Positions 8,476-16,970 of a DNA stretch of 64,000 nucleotides are shown here, piece by piece. The translations under genes were made by a program, and so were the position numbers. The stretch lies in assembly GCF_003807585.1 (NCBI RefSeq), contig NZ_RMBX01000010.1, forward strand, positions 1 through 64,000, given 5' to 3'. The DNA comes from Chitinophaga barathri (lineage in GTDB: Bacteria; Bacteroidota; Bacteroidia; Chitinophagales; Chitinophagaceae). The stretch's first letter is position 1; every line of letters begins with the position of its first letter. The notes beneath the pieces were generated by a model. It worked only from the letters and a program-made list of their open reading frames with translations. It was not told the DNA's origin and ran no database searches.

Positions 8476-8871
8476 CTATTCCCCGGCCGTGACAAAATGC
8501 CTCCCTTCCAGCCAGGCCAGCATTCCCACTACCAGTACCTGTAATACCAGGAAAGCCGCGCCGAATGGAGTGGCGCTTTTGAAGTAACAGATCAGCAGGC
8601 CTATGCTTACCAGCGTCCATGCCCAGTTTGCATACATGAGAATCCTGAGCGGAAGTACCGGGGGCTGCTTTTGAAGTGCGAGGCTGAGAGCCAGTAAGGC
8701 GTATGCCAGTGTAACAGCGGAGATGATGATAATTACGTTGGCGGGAAGGCCGAGGAAGCCGGTGAGTAGGGGATATAGAAATAATCCGATCAGCGCTGTG
8801 CCGCCGCCGAGGATGAAGTCCGCCCATAACAGCTTTTTCAATAAGGGGATATTCCTGAGCTGGTATTTCAT
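8476..8871 (-). CDS. Small four-helix membrane protein
   Basis: This 131-aa protein has four predicted transmembrane segments (about residues 14-34, 43-65, 71-92 and 97-118) and a basic N-terminus (MKYQLRNIPLLKKLL). No family motif is recognised. It lies upstream of the DMT transporter gene in the same direction, with about 110 nt between, and may be part of that transcript. It is a small integral-membrane protein of unknown role. Confidence 0.75.
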   Translation of the reverse strand: MKYQLRNIPLLKKLLWADFILGGGTALIGLFLYPLLTGFLGLPANVIIIISAVTLAYALLALSLALQKQPPVLPLRILMYANWAWTLVSIGLLICYFKSATPFGAAFLVLQVLVVGMLAWLEGRHFVTAGE

Positions 8872-8900
8872 CCAATGAATGTAGCTAAAGTTTGTTTATT

Positions 8901-8932
8901 GAAAAAGGACGCCGGTACGGGCGCCCTTTTTT
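8901..8932 (-). terminator. Hairpin terminator after the SDR gene
   Basis: AAAAAGGACGCC and GGCGCCCTTTTTT form an imperfect stem (one mismatch) with A/T flanks on both sides, so it can act on either strand. It lies just past the stop of the SDR gene on the minus strand. Confidence 0.65.
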
Positions 8933-8943
8933 ATTATGATTGA

Positions 8944-9696
8944 TCAGTATGGATGATACCGCATGCCGCCGTCTACGGTGGCCACGGTGCCGGTGATATA
9001 CCTTGCGCGGGGCGATACGAGGAACACGGCCATGTCCGCCATATCCTGCGGTTCCCCGAAGTCGCCCAGGGGAATCTCGCGGGCGGCAAATTCCCTGCGT
9101 TCCGGGGCGGTGAAGAAGGGGCGTATATTTTCGGTGTCTATCAGTCCGGGCTGGAGGCAGTTCACCCGGATGCGGTATTGCCCGAGTTGCGCTGCAAGCT
9201 GCTTGGACCATACGACCACGGCTGATTTGGCGACGGCTGAGGCGTTGACGGTCCGTAATTCGTAAGAGCTGGCGAGGTTGAGGATAACGCCCTGCCTGCG
9301 TTCGATCATGTGCGGGAGCAGCAATTGCGTCAACTGGCGGGGGCGTTCAAAATCCAGCGTCATGGCCGCGGCCCAGCCGTCTTCCGCGCCGATGACATCC
9401 AGCGGGCGGCTGCGGCCGGCGTTGTTGATGAGGATATCGATATGCCCCAGGCTTTGCAGGGCGGCTGTAGCGATGTTTTGAGGGCCTTCAGGAGCTGTGA
9501 AGTCCTGGATGAAGGTGACCGGTTCGACGCCACCCGCGGCGGCGATCTCTGATTTGAGACTGTCCAGCAGTTGGGGGTTCCTTGCGGTGGCCAATACTTT
9601 CACGCCTTCCAATGCCAGTTCTTTTGTGATGGCCCGGCCGATGCCCTGGCTGGCGCCGGTGACCACCGCTGTTTTTCCTTTTAGATACAGATCCAT
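8944..9696 (-). CDS. SDR-family protein lacking the catalytic Tyr
   Basis: This 250-aa short-chain dehydrogenase/reductase has the NAD(P)-binding TGASQGIG (residues ~13-20), the NNAG motif, and the usual C-terminal GTVATVDGGMRY. Where the active-site YxxxK should be, the sequence reads NASAVAKSA: the Lys is present but the residue four before it is Ser, and the spacing from the catalytic Ser is short. Codons around 9228-9265 were checked by eye. Either it uses another general acid or it is not a conventional oxidoreductase. It is divergent from an HxlR regulator. The ATG at 9696 matches the usual SDR start. Confidence 0.85.
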   Translation of the reverse strand: MDLYLKGKTAVVTGASQGIGRAITKELALEGVKVLATARNPQLLDSLKSEIAAAGGVEPVTFIQDFTAPEGPQNIATAALQSLGHIDILINNAGRSRPLDVIGAEDGWAAAMTLDFERPRQLTQLLLPHMIERRQGVILNLASSYELRTVNASAVAKSAVVVWSKQLAAQLGQYRIRVNCLQPGLIDTENIRPFFTAPERREFAAREIPLGDFGEPQDMADMAVFLVSPRARYITGTVATVDGGMRYHPY

Positions 9697-9753
9697 AATT
9701 CCTGTTTGAAAATTTCTTTTCAAAAGTAGGGGAGAGCATCTAATTTTACGGGG

Positions 9754-9771
9754 CATACGATCAATTGTATG
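9754..9771. promoter_or_regulatory. Probable HxlR operator
   Basis: CATAC-N8-GTATG is a perfect 5-bp inverted repeat in the 96-bp gap between the SDR and HxlR genes. It sits about 20 nt before the HxlR start codon. A -7-like TACTTTTG for the SDR gene is at 9721-9728 on the minus strand. HxlR-type proteins commonly bind such dyads in divergent promoters; the assignment is inferred. Confidence 0.5.
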
Positions 9772-9792
9772 GTACGAACAAATTTGTAAGTA

Positions 9793-10158
9793 ATGGCAGG
9801 CAGGAAAAAAAACTCGACATATACGCGCAATGAACAGTATATCATTGACTGTGATCTGACCTATGCTGTATCCAGGATCGGCGGGCGGTGGAAGATATTG
9901 ATCCTGGACAAACTGGATGGTAAAAAACAACGCTTCAGCGGGCTGAAGCATGAACTGCCTCAGATTACGGAGCGTATGCTGACGCTGCAGTTAAAAGCGC
10001 TGGAGCAGGACGGCCTGGTGAAACGCACGGTGTACGCGGAAGTGCCGCCGAGAGTGGAATACGAACTGACAGAAATGGCGATGGAACTGGTGCCGATCTT
10101 TAAGCAGCTGAGCAGGTGGGGTGGGAAACAACGGAGTTTGGTGAATTTTATCCGCTAA
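9793..10158 (+). CDS. HxlR-family winged-helix regulator
   Basis: This 121-aa protein has the HxlR/MarR-like signature CDLTYAVSRIGGRWKILIL, then FSGLKHELPQITERMLTLQL as the recognition region and LVKRTVYAEVPPRVEYEL as the wing. Cysteine appears at residue ~20 (DCDLTY), the position of the redox-sensing Cys in several HxlR/YodB proteins, so an oxidant or electrophile signal is plausible. It is divergent from the SDR gene, which it probably controls. Confidence 0.92.
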   Translation: MAGRKKNSTYTRNEQYIIDCDLTYAVSRIGGRWKILILDKLDGKKQRFSGLKHELPQITERMLTLQLKALEQDGLVKRTVYAEVPPRVEYELTEMAMELVPIFKQLSRWGGKQRSLVNFIR

Positions 10159-10173
10159 AAATCCTGAAGAATA

Positions 10174-10204
10174 TTTGGATCGGAAAAATTAATTCCTATC
10201 TTTG
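10174..10204 (+). promoter_or_regulatory. tRNA-Lys promoter
   Basis: TTTG (10174-10177), a 19-nt spacer and TATCTTTG (10197-10204) are a perfect Bacteroidota promoter. Transcription would start near 10211, some 20 nt before the tRNA. Confidence 0.8.
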
Positions 10205-10231
10205 CAATCCCAAAACGAAAAAAACGGGAAT

Positions 10232-10304
10232 GATTTCGTAGCTCAGTTGGTAGAGCAATACACTTTTAATGTATGGGCCCTGGGTTCGAGTCCCAGCGGA
10301 ATCA
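10232..10304 (+). tRNA. tRNA-Lys (anticodon TTT)
   Basis: A full cloverleaf is visible. The acceptor is GATTTCG (10232-10238) with CGGAATC (10297-10303), with one G-T pair, and A73 as discriminator. The D-arm is GCTC/GAGC, the anticodon loop CTTTTAA reads TTT, and the T-arm is CTGGG-TTCGAGT-CCCAG. The 3' CCA is not encoded. The 3' end faces the Rhs island, so this gene could have been the integration site of the element. Confidence 0.95.
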
Positions 10305-10316
10305 CTGGAAATTTTT

Positions 10317-10341
10317 AAGACCTGCGCGCAGCGCGGGTCTT
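10317..10341 (+). terminator. Terminator after tRNA-Lys
   Basis: AAGACCTGCGC (10317-10327) pairs with GCGCGGGTCTT (10331-10341), one G-T wobble, across a 3-nt loop, followed by TGCGTTTT. It is 12 nt past the tRNA. Confidence 0.75.
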
Positions 10342-10695
10342 GCGTTTTAGTCTAGTAGTTGGTCGAGTTCCTTTTATAATTCCTTACCCTTTTACAAAAC
10401 TTTATACAGGTTAACAGTTACTAAGTAAATGAAGTATACTATTACTAACAGTATGGATATTGTAATTTAATTAGATAACGTTTTATATCTTCTTGTTTTA
10501 TATATCCATGCTTATAATTGTGAAAATAGTGAAACTTTTCCTCACAATTCACTAAAACGCCCGTTACTAATGAGGTATCATCCAAGGGTTTATTCCGCTG
10601 GAACGACATTCAGCAACTCCTTCGCCTAAAGCGTCGGTTCCAGGTCGGGGTAAGGCTCAATGAGGAAGAAATGAAGCGGGTCCCCGGACATAAAA
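10342..10695. other. Gene-poor AT-rich spacer with a possible coding relic
   Basis: No complete gene is seen. A plus-strand frame from about 10530 to 10722 is open for some 60 codons without an early start. It contains a protein-like stretch (FRWNDIQQLLRLKRRFQ) and runs into the MITE-like element. It may be the decayed end of a gene, but no family is recognisable. Confidence 0.3.
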
Positions 10696-10806
10696 AAGGG
10701 GCTGTCTCAAAAGTAATTTAAATGGCTTGAGAATCGCGTAAACGAAATTTCTCCCCATCAGGTACCCGAATAAATTGGGTGAAAATTACCTTTGAGACAG
10801 TCCCTT
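10696..10806. mobile_element. MITE-like element with IS-type terminal inverted repeats
   Basis: Terminal arms AAGGGGCTGTCTCAAAAGT (10696-10714) and, as its near reverse complement, ACCTTTGAGACAGTCCCTT (10788-10806) bracket 111 bp. The similarity extends inward over about 24 bp with two or three mismatches. GGGGCTGTCTCAAAA ends are typical of insertion-sequence termini. There is no room for a transposase, so this would be a non-autonomous remnant. Because it lies 15 nt past the stop of the 1046-aa gene, the hairpin could also end that transcript. Confidence 0.65.
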
Positions 10807-10821
10807 CTATCATGTCTATTA

Positions 10822-13800
10822 TCAGGGTTGCGAAACGTTATATTGATAATCTAATTGCTTGATGATTTTTTGATCTTTATCCAGGATACGGATCAACCGC
10901 CCCATTAGGTCATATTCATAATAGGTAGTTATACCCCTCGGATCCGTTTCGCTGGTGATGCCTATAAAAGGTGAATAAGTGTAAGTCGTTACCTGCGCGT
11001 GGGTGCTCTGTAACCCTGTCCGGATCTTTTGCAGCTCTTGCCGCATATTTTCATCGGACTCCTCAAAATTATTGTTGTCCAGGAGACTTTGCGAAACTAG
11101 GTTCTGAACAGTAACCAAATCACTGCCGATTACTTTGGCTACCGGGTACATGCCTCTGTATCCCCAAAGATATACTTCTTTTACATCGTCTTTCTTTTGC
11201 TGTTCCGCCAGATTCTTCGTCTGTGAGTAGAAATTAAATGAAATCCTTTCCTGAGTGGAGCCCGGCCAGATCACAGCCCCGGCATTTACGTGGGAACCTG
11301 TAAATCCTGCGGTGGGGGTTAAGCTTTGTTCAAGGAAAATTTTATCAGGTACACGCGCGAGTGGTTTGTAAGCCGTAAACATAGTTTGCAGCATTAATTC
11401 GGCCGAAGCAGGTGTGTTTTTTATCCTTTCTGAAGTCTCTACAGGGATATTGTGCATGTTGGACGACTGTAGCAGCTTTATCCCTGCTGTTGTCGGGTCC
11501 GTTGTAGTCAGGTTGGGATAGTCTGCCGGATATTTCATTCTAACAACCTTGATTTTGCCATTGCTTTGGGTAGAGGAAATCATAGTAGGTTGCAGGTGCT
11601 GCAGATTGCTGTAATCATAATCCGTAGTGGTTGTGAGCAGCGGTTCTCCGTCCTGGTAATGGCGGATGGTTTTTTTGGTAAGCTTACGGATACCGGTAGT
11701 AAGAATATTATTATCGTAATAATAAAATTTGCCTAAATGCTCCGGACTAGAAGTGAAGTTGTCCATTAAACATTCATCGTTACGCCCCACTGGGTACATA
11801 AATCTGCCCAGCAGCAGTTCCGGTATTTCCTGCTGGTCGTACACGCCTTCCAGGAAAGTTTCTTCATAAACAGGGATATAAGCTGTGCCGGATTTCTTAT
11901 ACATCTTCTTCCCGGTATTGTAATTCGTTTCAAATGGCCGGTAATTAATTTTCGTAGGATAAAATGTTTCCGTACCGCCATAATAACTGTAGGTATCGTA
12001 GTCTGAGAATAATGGACAATCCCCTATTGAATTGCCTATATACCAATTAGTTGGCGGCACATTTGTTATAGATTCATACATGCCGGGAGAATTGAAACTG
12101 AATGTATACTCTGTTTTTCCGGTGTTGTCAGTTTCCGTGCCTTCATATTCCGTTACAGATGGGTAGAGGATGGTTAAACCCACCAGTGACACAAGATTAG
12201 GGTCCAGTTCCGAAGAAATATATCGCTGACGGAAGACGCCGGGGTGCGCATTGTTGTTAAAATCCCATACCAGGAGTGGAACGTAGGTTTTGTGTCCAAA
12301 ATAATCAAGCCAGGGAATAATCGGTATTCTGCCTTCGGAGTAAGTATAGGTTTTAGTTTTGGCAGGCTGGGCCGGCCCGGTATAGCTAACCTGCTGGCGT
12401 AACCGGAGGCCGGGTGCATAGTCACTTCCGGGAGTGCCAACGATAACGTTTTGCAGCGCTTTGTTACCTTCATAAAAAAACTCGGTCCATCCACCTGTCG
12501 GGAAGTTTATTTTCTTTAACATTCCCTGCATGGCATATAATGGATTCGCTGCCCGGTCGCCACCGGTCCAATTGGGGATCTCGTAGTTAGATGGGATAAG
12601 GGGGCCTGAGTTGCCATTAAAAAATCCACCCCAATCCTTGCTAAGCTGGCTGGCGCTGCCCACCCATCCCGAACTGGGAAACCCGTAACTGCTCTGGTAA
12701 TATTCGAAGGTATACTTTTGGGTCAGGGGATTGGTACTGCCGTATTGGAATAACATTTCTGAAACCTTCACAGACGCTTTGTGGACGGTGCTGCCGGTGG
12801 TGAAATTTGAGATCGTAGGGATAAATCTGCATAGTATCACGCCATCTGTCCGGCTGACGGTTATCTGCGAAACCACCTGTACGTCTTCCGAAAATCTTGT
12901 TTCAAATTTTACTTTGCCTCCGCTAAAGAGTATCTCATCTAAAACCGGAACCGTATAAAGCTCGGAAGTCATGCGCTGCGCATAGTCCGGTGATGAAAAC
13001 CGGTATTGCCCGTTTGTCTCCAGGTAGACTTCGCCGCCCATTTGCCCCATAAAGTTATCGTTAACCGTCAGGTATTCCGAATATCCCCATTTATTTTGAA
13101 CGTTACTGGTATATTTAAAATTAATGGAATCCTGAAGATCGGCTGATACAATGCTGGCCAGCCACCAGCTGGTGTATACGGGGAACATCTGCAGGCTCTC
13201 ATTGAACCCGTAGCTACCAGAACTGCCGAAAACGTAGATGGTGCCGTCTTCTGCCGTTACTCTGAAAGAGCTTATCCTCGGAATCGGGTTAGTGGTAATG
13301 ACGGGATTGATTTTAGCGGGGGACGACAATAAATGCCGGGGGGTCAGTGTCGTACCATTGACACCGGAGTGCTGAAGTATAAATTTCCCGGTCAGACCGG
13401 TATTGACCTGATAATTGAAGATATCGTGATGTTTGTCAATATTTTCAATAATATTCTGGACCGTATTCATGGATGAACTGCTTCCCTGAATAATGCTTTC
13501 TATTCCGGCAGGTGTTTGCGAACTAAAAGATTGGTACGGATCGTCAGGCAAGTCGCGGGTGATCCTGGAAAGAACGCCCCCGGCCTCGATGGACCAGTCT
13601 TGTCCGAGAAGGCTGTAAGCTGGCTGTACCTTACATCCTGAAGCATGGAAACTGAAGCTAATGGGCAGCTTAAGTGAACCTGACGTGATCTCGTAAAATG
13701 GTACGCGAATGTCAGGCAGGCCAGAACCAAGATTCATTGGGTAATCGCCGAACCGGAGAATAGAAGATGCTTGTGGGGAAGGCAGCGTCACTTTTGGCAT

Positions 13801-13962
13801 AGATCCATGCACTGTAGGCTGCGCCATAGCGCTTTCGGAAATGATACAAATTAAAGCGCATAAAAATGCGATAAGGGCGGCGGGAAATAACTTTTTGAAG
13901 GTACGGGAACTTGTAAAGCCGGATTCCCCGGGAAACCTAACACAAAGGATAGAATAGTTCAT
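10822..13962 (-). CDS. Large Rhs-associated exported protein (YD-repeat C-terminus)
   Basis: This 1046-aa protein has an N-terminal hydrophobic segment (residues ~24-46, FKKLFPAALIAFLCAL... ending SAMAQ) that looks like a signal peptide. A long beta-rich body follows (MNLGSGLPDIRVPFYEI, PISFSFHASGCKVQP) of the type found next to Rhs genes in Bacteroidota. Only the last ~60 residues are YD-like (GITTYYEYDLMGRLIRIL), and no toxin tip is present. It is the most downstream gene of the minus-strand Rhs cluster. The likely role is a partner or scaffold of the Rhs toxin, or a degenerate Rhs shell. Function is not established. Confidence 0.7.
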   Translation of the reverse strand: MNYSILCVRFPGESGFTSSRTFKKLFPAALIAFLCALICIISESAMAQPTVHGSMPKVTLPSPQASSILRFGDYPMNLGSGLPDIRVPFYEITSGSLKLPISFSFHASGCKVQPAYSLLGQDWSIEAGGVLSRITRDLPDDPYQSFSSQTPAGIESIIQGSSSSMNTVQNIIENIDKHHDIFNYQVNTGLTGKFILQHSGVNGTTLTPRHLLSSPAKINPVITTNPIPRISSFRVTAEDGTIYVFGSSGSYGFNESLQMFPVYTSWWLASIVSADLQDSINFKYTSNVQNKWGYSEYLTVNDNFMGQMGGEVYLETNGQYRFSSPDYAQRMTSELYTVPVLDEILFSGGKVKFETRFSEDVQVVSQITVSRTDGVILCRFIPTISNFTTGSTVHKASVKVSEMLFQYGSTNPLTQKYTFEYYQSSYGFPSSGWVGSASQLSKDWGGFFNGNSGPLIPSNYEIPNWTGGDRAANPLYAMQGMLKKINFPTGGWTEFFYEGNKALQNVIVGTPGSDYAPGLRLRQQVSYTGPAQPAKTKTYTYSEGRIPIIPWLDYFGHKTYVPLLVWDFNNNAHPGVFRQRYISSELDPNLVSLVGLTILYPSVTEYEGTETDNTGKTEYTFSFNSPGMYESITNVPPTNWYIGNSIGDCPLFSDYDTYSYYGGTETFYPTKINYRPFETNYNTGKKMYKKSGTAYIPVYEETFLEGVYDQQEIPELLLGRFMYPVGRNDECLMDNFTSSPEHLGKFYYYDNNILTTGIRKLTKKTIRHYQDGEPLLTTTTDYDYSNLQHLQPTMISSTQSNGKIKVVRMKYPADYPNLTTTDPTTAGIKLLQSSNMHNIPVETSERIKNTPASAELMLQTMFTAYKPLARVPDKIFLEQSLTPTAGFTGSHVNAGAVIWPGSTQERISFNFYSQTKNLAEQQKKDDVKEVYLWGYRGMYPVAKVIGSDLVTVQNLVSQSLLDNNNFEESDENMRQELQKIRTGLQSTHAQVTTYTYSPFIGITSETDPRGITTYYEYDLMGRLIRILDKDQKIIKQLDYQYNVSQP

Positions 13963-14054
13963 AGTGGTCGGGAATAAGTTGTGAAAGATAAATGATTTTT
14001 TGATAAATCTTCCCGCAACTTTTAAAGCAAGCGGAAGTCATAATCCTCATATAC

Positions 14055-14702
14055 TCAATCACATTTGTACCATTTTGGTTTTTCTTCAATGCTTTTTTTT
14101 CCGGCGTACCAAACAACTCTGGTGTCATTAAATGGGAAGTACTTAAGTATTTGTTTTTTAGTTAAACATTGCTCATACCAACACTTGTATGTTTGGAATA
14201 CTTCTGTAATCAATTTTGAATTATCATTTATTTCCCTTTTCATGCTCATGTCATACAAAACTGGATAACTTGCATACATATTGGTAAGGTATGGGAAACA
14301 AAGCCTGTTAATTATAACTAAGGCATCCATTTGAGTATTAAATCTTTTTGATTGGGGATTTCCGAACAATCCTTCAAAACCATCAAACCCATATCGTTCA
14401 ACTGGCATACAACACAATGTAGTATCGTTAGCGTAATCAAGTAATTGGCCAACAAAAATCAGCTTCAGGCTATCACTTAATTCAATAAATGGTCTTAATG
14501 AATAATCTAACCCCCGGGTATATTTGCTGTCAGAAGTCAATACACTGTCATTCAAATTAGCTTTCAAGTACAGTTTATAACCCGTGTAGTTTGAAGCCGT
14601 ACTCTTATGAAAATATTTTTTTTCTACAGACATGCTGCTATGTGACTGAGAAAATACATCGTTACAGTAAAAAAATAATATTAGAATAATGCTACATTTC
14701 AT
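14055..14702 (-). CDS. Exported protein, putative Rhs immunity paralogue 2
   Basis: This 215-aa protein has a signal peptide (MKCSIILILFFYCNDVFSQ). It is a clear paralogue of the next gene (14746-15378). Shared landmarks are DTTLCC, FNTQMDALVIINRL, MYASYPVLYD, REINDNSKLI and VVWYAG. The two paralogues are adjacent behind an orphan Rhs tip, the usual place for immunity genes, and both are predicted to be periplasmic. No enzyme motif is visible. The region is markedly AT-rich compared with the Rhs shell, which suggests separate acquisition. Immunity function is inferred from position and duplication. Confidence 0.65.
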   Translation of the reverse strand: MKCSIILILFFYCNDVFSQSHSSMSVEKKYFHKSTASNYTGYKLYLKANLNDSVLTSDSKYTRGLDYSLRPFIELSDSLKLIFVGQLLDYANDTTLCCMPVERYGFDGFEGLFGNPQSKRFNTQMDALVIINRLCFPYLTNMYASYPVLYDMSMKREINDNSKLITEVFQTYKCWYEQCLTKKQILKYFPFNDTRVVWYAGKKSIEEKPKWYKCD

Positions 14703-14745
14703 GACTAAATCACTTTTACCAGATCAGTATCTTCAGTTTGTTTTT

Positions 14746-15378
14746 TTAGTTCGCCACGGTTTCATCCAGCGCTCCATACCACGCGTACTTTTTAGTATTA
14801 AAGCGAAAGGAATCCCGAATGCAGCTAGTTTTTCGGGCGACCCTCAGGCATTTCTCATACACCTTGTAATAATCTATGATTAGATCTGTACGATTATTTA
14901 TCTCTTGTTTACTTTCCCAGTCAATAATAACTGGGAAACAGGAATACATGCTTATGCCTTCTGGATGAACAATTTTATTTATCATATACAAGGCATCAAT
15001 CTGGATATTATAGTATTGAGTCTTCGGTTTTCCTACACACGTCCGTTCGATCCCTTCATAGAAAAATTTACTAACTTTTCTGCAACACAATGACGTATCT
15101 CCTTTAAACTTCAACAGTTTTTCAATGATTGCGAATTTTACGTTATCTGAAAGCTTGACAATTTCATCAAGATCATAAAAATCAGCAGGCGTTTTTACTA
15201 TAGTATCTCCCTGACTAACTGATACAACTAGCTTATATCCATCTATTTGATCTGCAAAATGTCGGCATTTCACCTTTTCGACGGAAATACATTTTACTTG
15301 CGCAAAGATATTTATAGACATCATGAGGCATCCGCATAGGATGCCAATTATTGTAAGAAAGATTCTTCTAATAGTCAT
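14746..15378 (-). CDS. Exported protein, putative Rhs immunity paralogue 1
   Basis: This 210-aa protein (214 aa if the ATG at 15390 is used) has a signal peptide (MTIRRIFLTIIGILCG... ending NIFAQ). It shares DTSLCC, YNIQIDALYMINKI, MYSCFPVIID, QEINNRTDLI and YAWYGA with the 14055-14702 gene. Its start overlaps the stop of the orphan Rhs cassette (15368) by 11 to 23 nt, so the two are probably translationally coupled. This is the hallmark of a toxin followed by its immunity gene. Export fits a toxin acting in the periplasm. AT-rich, no known motif. Confidence 0.68.
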   Translation of the reverse strand: MTIRRIFLTIIGILCGCLMMSINIFAQVKCISVEKVKCRHFADQIDGYKLVVSVSQGDTIVKTPADFYDLDEIVKLSDNVKFAIIEKLLKFKGDTSLCCRKVSKFFYEGIERTCVGKPKTQYYNIQIDALYMINKIVHPEGISMYSCFPVIIDWESKQEINNRTDLIIDYYKVYEKCLRVARKTSCIRDSFRFNTKKYAWYGALDETVAN

Positions 15379-16357
15379 AGTCAATTCCATCTAGTGCTTG
15401 TTTTTTAGGCAACTTCAATTTGTCTAATAATTCTTTGATTTGTTTTGGATCTACAATCTTTATTCCATTCGCTTTCCCTTTATCGGGGTCATTGTGCTTT
15501 AAATTTCTTGTTCTGACAAAAGAATTTTTCATCGCAGGACTAGCTACGCCTGACTTTGAGGTTCTTTCCTCTGTTTTATAAATCCCCGGATCAGCGGACC
15601 AGGATCCATCCCCATTAGCTACTGCACTATGAAAGATATTAGACATGCTTTCATTCGATTCAATAAATCCTGTCGCTTCCGCATCATTTACTGTTTGTCC
15701 ATTTACGCCATCTACGATATATCCATCGTCAGCTAATATCGTATTAATTACCCTGCTGCCATCTGTAACATCTTCAATTACGACCTTCCCTCCGGCAAAT
15801 GCATAACCGTGGCAATTGGAACAAGTGCTTATGGGATTGTCAGATCCAGTAACTTTAACCGATCCTCCTTTTCCATCATTCTTGTAAACTTCCGAGCTAA
15901 GTTCACGCAACGCATTAATCGGCGTACCCTTATCTGTGTATATAGTAACTACTTCAAATGTCGATTTATAGTTATATTCAGTATTTCCGACTTTGGTAAA
16001 TGAATTTCTACTTATGACATTTCCTGTGGATGTTGCAATGATATTTCCGTCCTTATCTTTTAATAACTTTCCTGCTTCATCAATAATTTTCGCTGGATTA
16101 TTTGCCGCATACTGGTAGGGGGTTAGTGCAATATATACTTCTGAAAATCTATCGGGACTATGCCATCTACCAATCTGCGGGTCTTGCATCCTCGCCCCAT
16201 AATCATATAATTCCAATCCACTGCCGTTACTAAACTCCTTATGCTGCAATTCCTTCCCATTGTACCGGTACTTGTTCCTGAGTTTGTTATAGGTGGCATC
16301 CGTGCTGATCCCTGCCATCGTCAACCCAAACGGATAATAATGCGTCTCCTCCAGCAT
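15368..16357 (-). CDS. Orphan Rhs C-terminal cassette with cysteine-peptidase-like tip
   Basis: This 329-aa protein consists of the last ~85 residues of an Rhs core (MLEETHYYPFGLTMAGIST ... DPQIGRWHSPDRF) fused to a new ~240-aa tip. The core copies the same segment of the full-length Rhs protein at 16936-21432 but has no upstream shell or signal. The tip holds NCHGYAF (Cys182-His183, with Cys179 near), a VINTILADDGY segment and FHSAV (His243). This Cys...His order resembles NlpC/P60- or CHAP-like papain-fold hydrolases. It begins 16 nt after the upstream lipoprotein gene. It should be silent as a secreted toxin unless recombined onto the shell. Enzyme class is inferred. Confidence 0.75.
   Translation of the reverse strand: MLEETHYYPFGLTMAGISTDATYNKLRNKYRYNGKELQHKEFSNGSGLELYDYGARMQDPQIGRWHSPDRFSEVYIALTPYQYAANNPAKIIDEAGKLLKDKDGNIIATSTGNVISRNSFTKVGNTEYNYKSTFEVVTIYTDKGTPINALRELSSEVYKNDGKGGSVKVTGSDNPISTCSNCHGYAFAGGKVVIEDVTDGSRVINTILADDGYIVDGVNGQTVNDAEATGFIESNESMSNIFHSAVANGDGSWSADPGIYKTEERTSKSGVASPAMKNSFVRTRNLKHNDPDKGKANGIKIVDPKQIKELLDKLKLPKKQALDGIDYDY
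16259..16357. repeat. Duplicated Rhs-core segment, orphan copy
   Basis: This 99-bp stretch matches 17785-17883 at 94 of 99 positions by eye. Similarity stops exactly after the ATG of the orphan cassette. On the other side it fades gradually toward the core/tip junction, where the proteins still match. It would be a substrate for homologous tip exchange. Confidence 0.9.
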
Positions 16358-16373
16358 CTATTGCGTAAATACA

Positions 16374-16970
16374 TCAGTGAAATTGAAGTGTTTGTATAGC
16401 ATTCAACAACTCCTCATTCTGCATACTATCCAAGTCTTTTGCATATAGATTAAACTTTAAACGCCCACCTTCTGTTTTCTTTACACTATCTATATAAACA
16501 CCAGTCAATCCACCTTTATTTATTTCCCTTGGAAATGTAATTTTTACTCGAAAACCGGAAACTTGAATAAACCTTACATTTTGCGTTCTCAGCTCATCGA
16601 TATCATAATTCGGTTTATTTACAAAGACCACATCTTCTTTGTTGATCAATGTGGAATCAATAATGTTCCACATGTCGGATACATCGCCCGGATAAAAAAT
16701 AATCTTTTTATCCATCTCTGAAAGATTATCCACATCATAACCGAAGTTATAATAAATTGTATCTGAACCGTTCATTAACAGGAAGCCATGATTTTTATTG
16801 ACAAGTCTATTCTCCAATGGTTTGAAAGAATTGGTATCCGCTAAAATTGAAAAGAACCCCATATTCAATCGGCTGAATTTATTTGACTTCTTAACACAGC
16901 CAATACAACACAGGCAAAATATTATTACCAGAGACTTAGAACCCCGCCTTTTTTGCTTTATTTTCATCAT
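16374..16970 (-). CDS. Lipoprotein, putative immunity to the Rhs metallopeptidase tip
   Basis: This 198-aa protein has a basic start and a lipobox (LVIIFCLCCIGC, Cys26 the likely lipidated residue). The rest is a soluble domain rich in Asp, Asn and Lys without a recognised family. The start overlaps the end of the 1498-aa Rhs gene by 35 nt, so it is translationally coupled to it. The position directly behind the toxin tip and the lipid anchor suggest protection against a toxin acting in the periplasm. Composition is AT-rich like the tip. An ATG one codon later is also possible. Confidence 0.7.
   Translation of the reverse strand: MMKIKQKRRGSKSLVIIFCLCCIGCVKKSNKFSRLNMGFFSILADTNSFKPLENRLVNKNHGFLLMNGSDTIYYNFGYDVDNLSEMDKKIIFYPGDVSDMWNIIDSTLINKEDVVFVNKPNYDIDELRTQNVRFIQVSGFRVKITFPREINKGGLTGVYIDSVKKTEGGRLKFNLYAKDLDSMQNEELLNAIQTLQFH

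Noticed and set aside
10822..13962. 1046-aa protein as a second complete Rhs toxin
   Set aside because: Only the last part is YD-like and there is no core motif or variable tip, so it is treated as an Rhs-associated partner.
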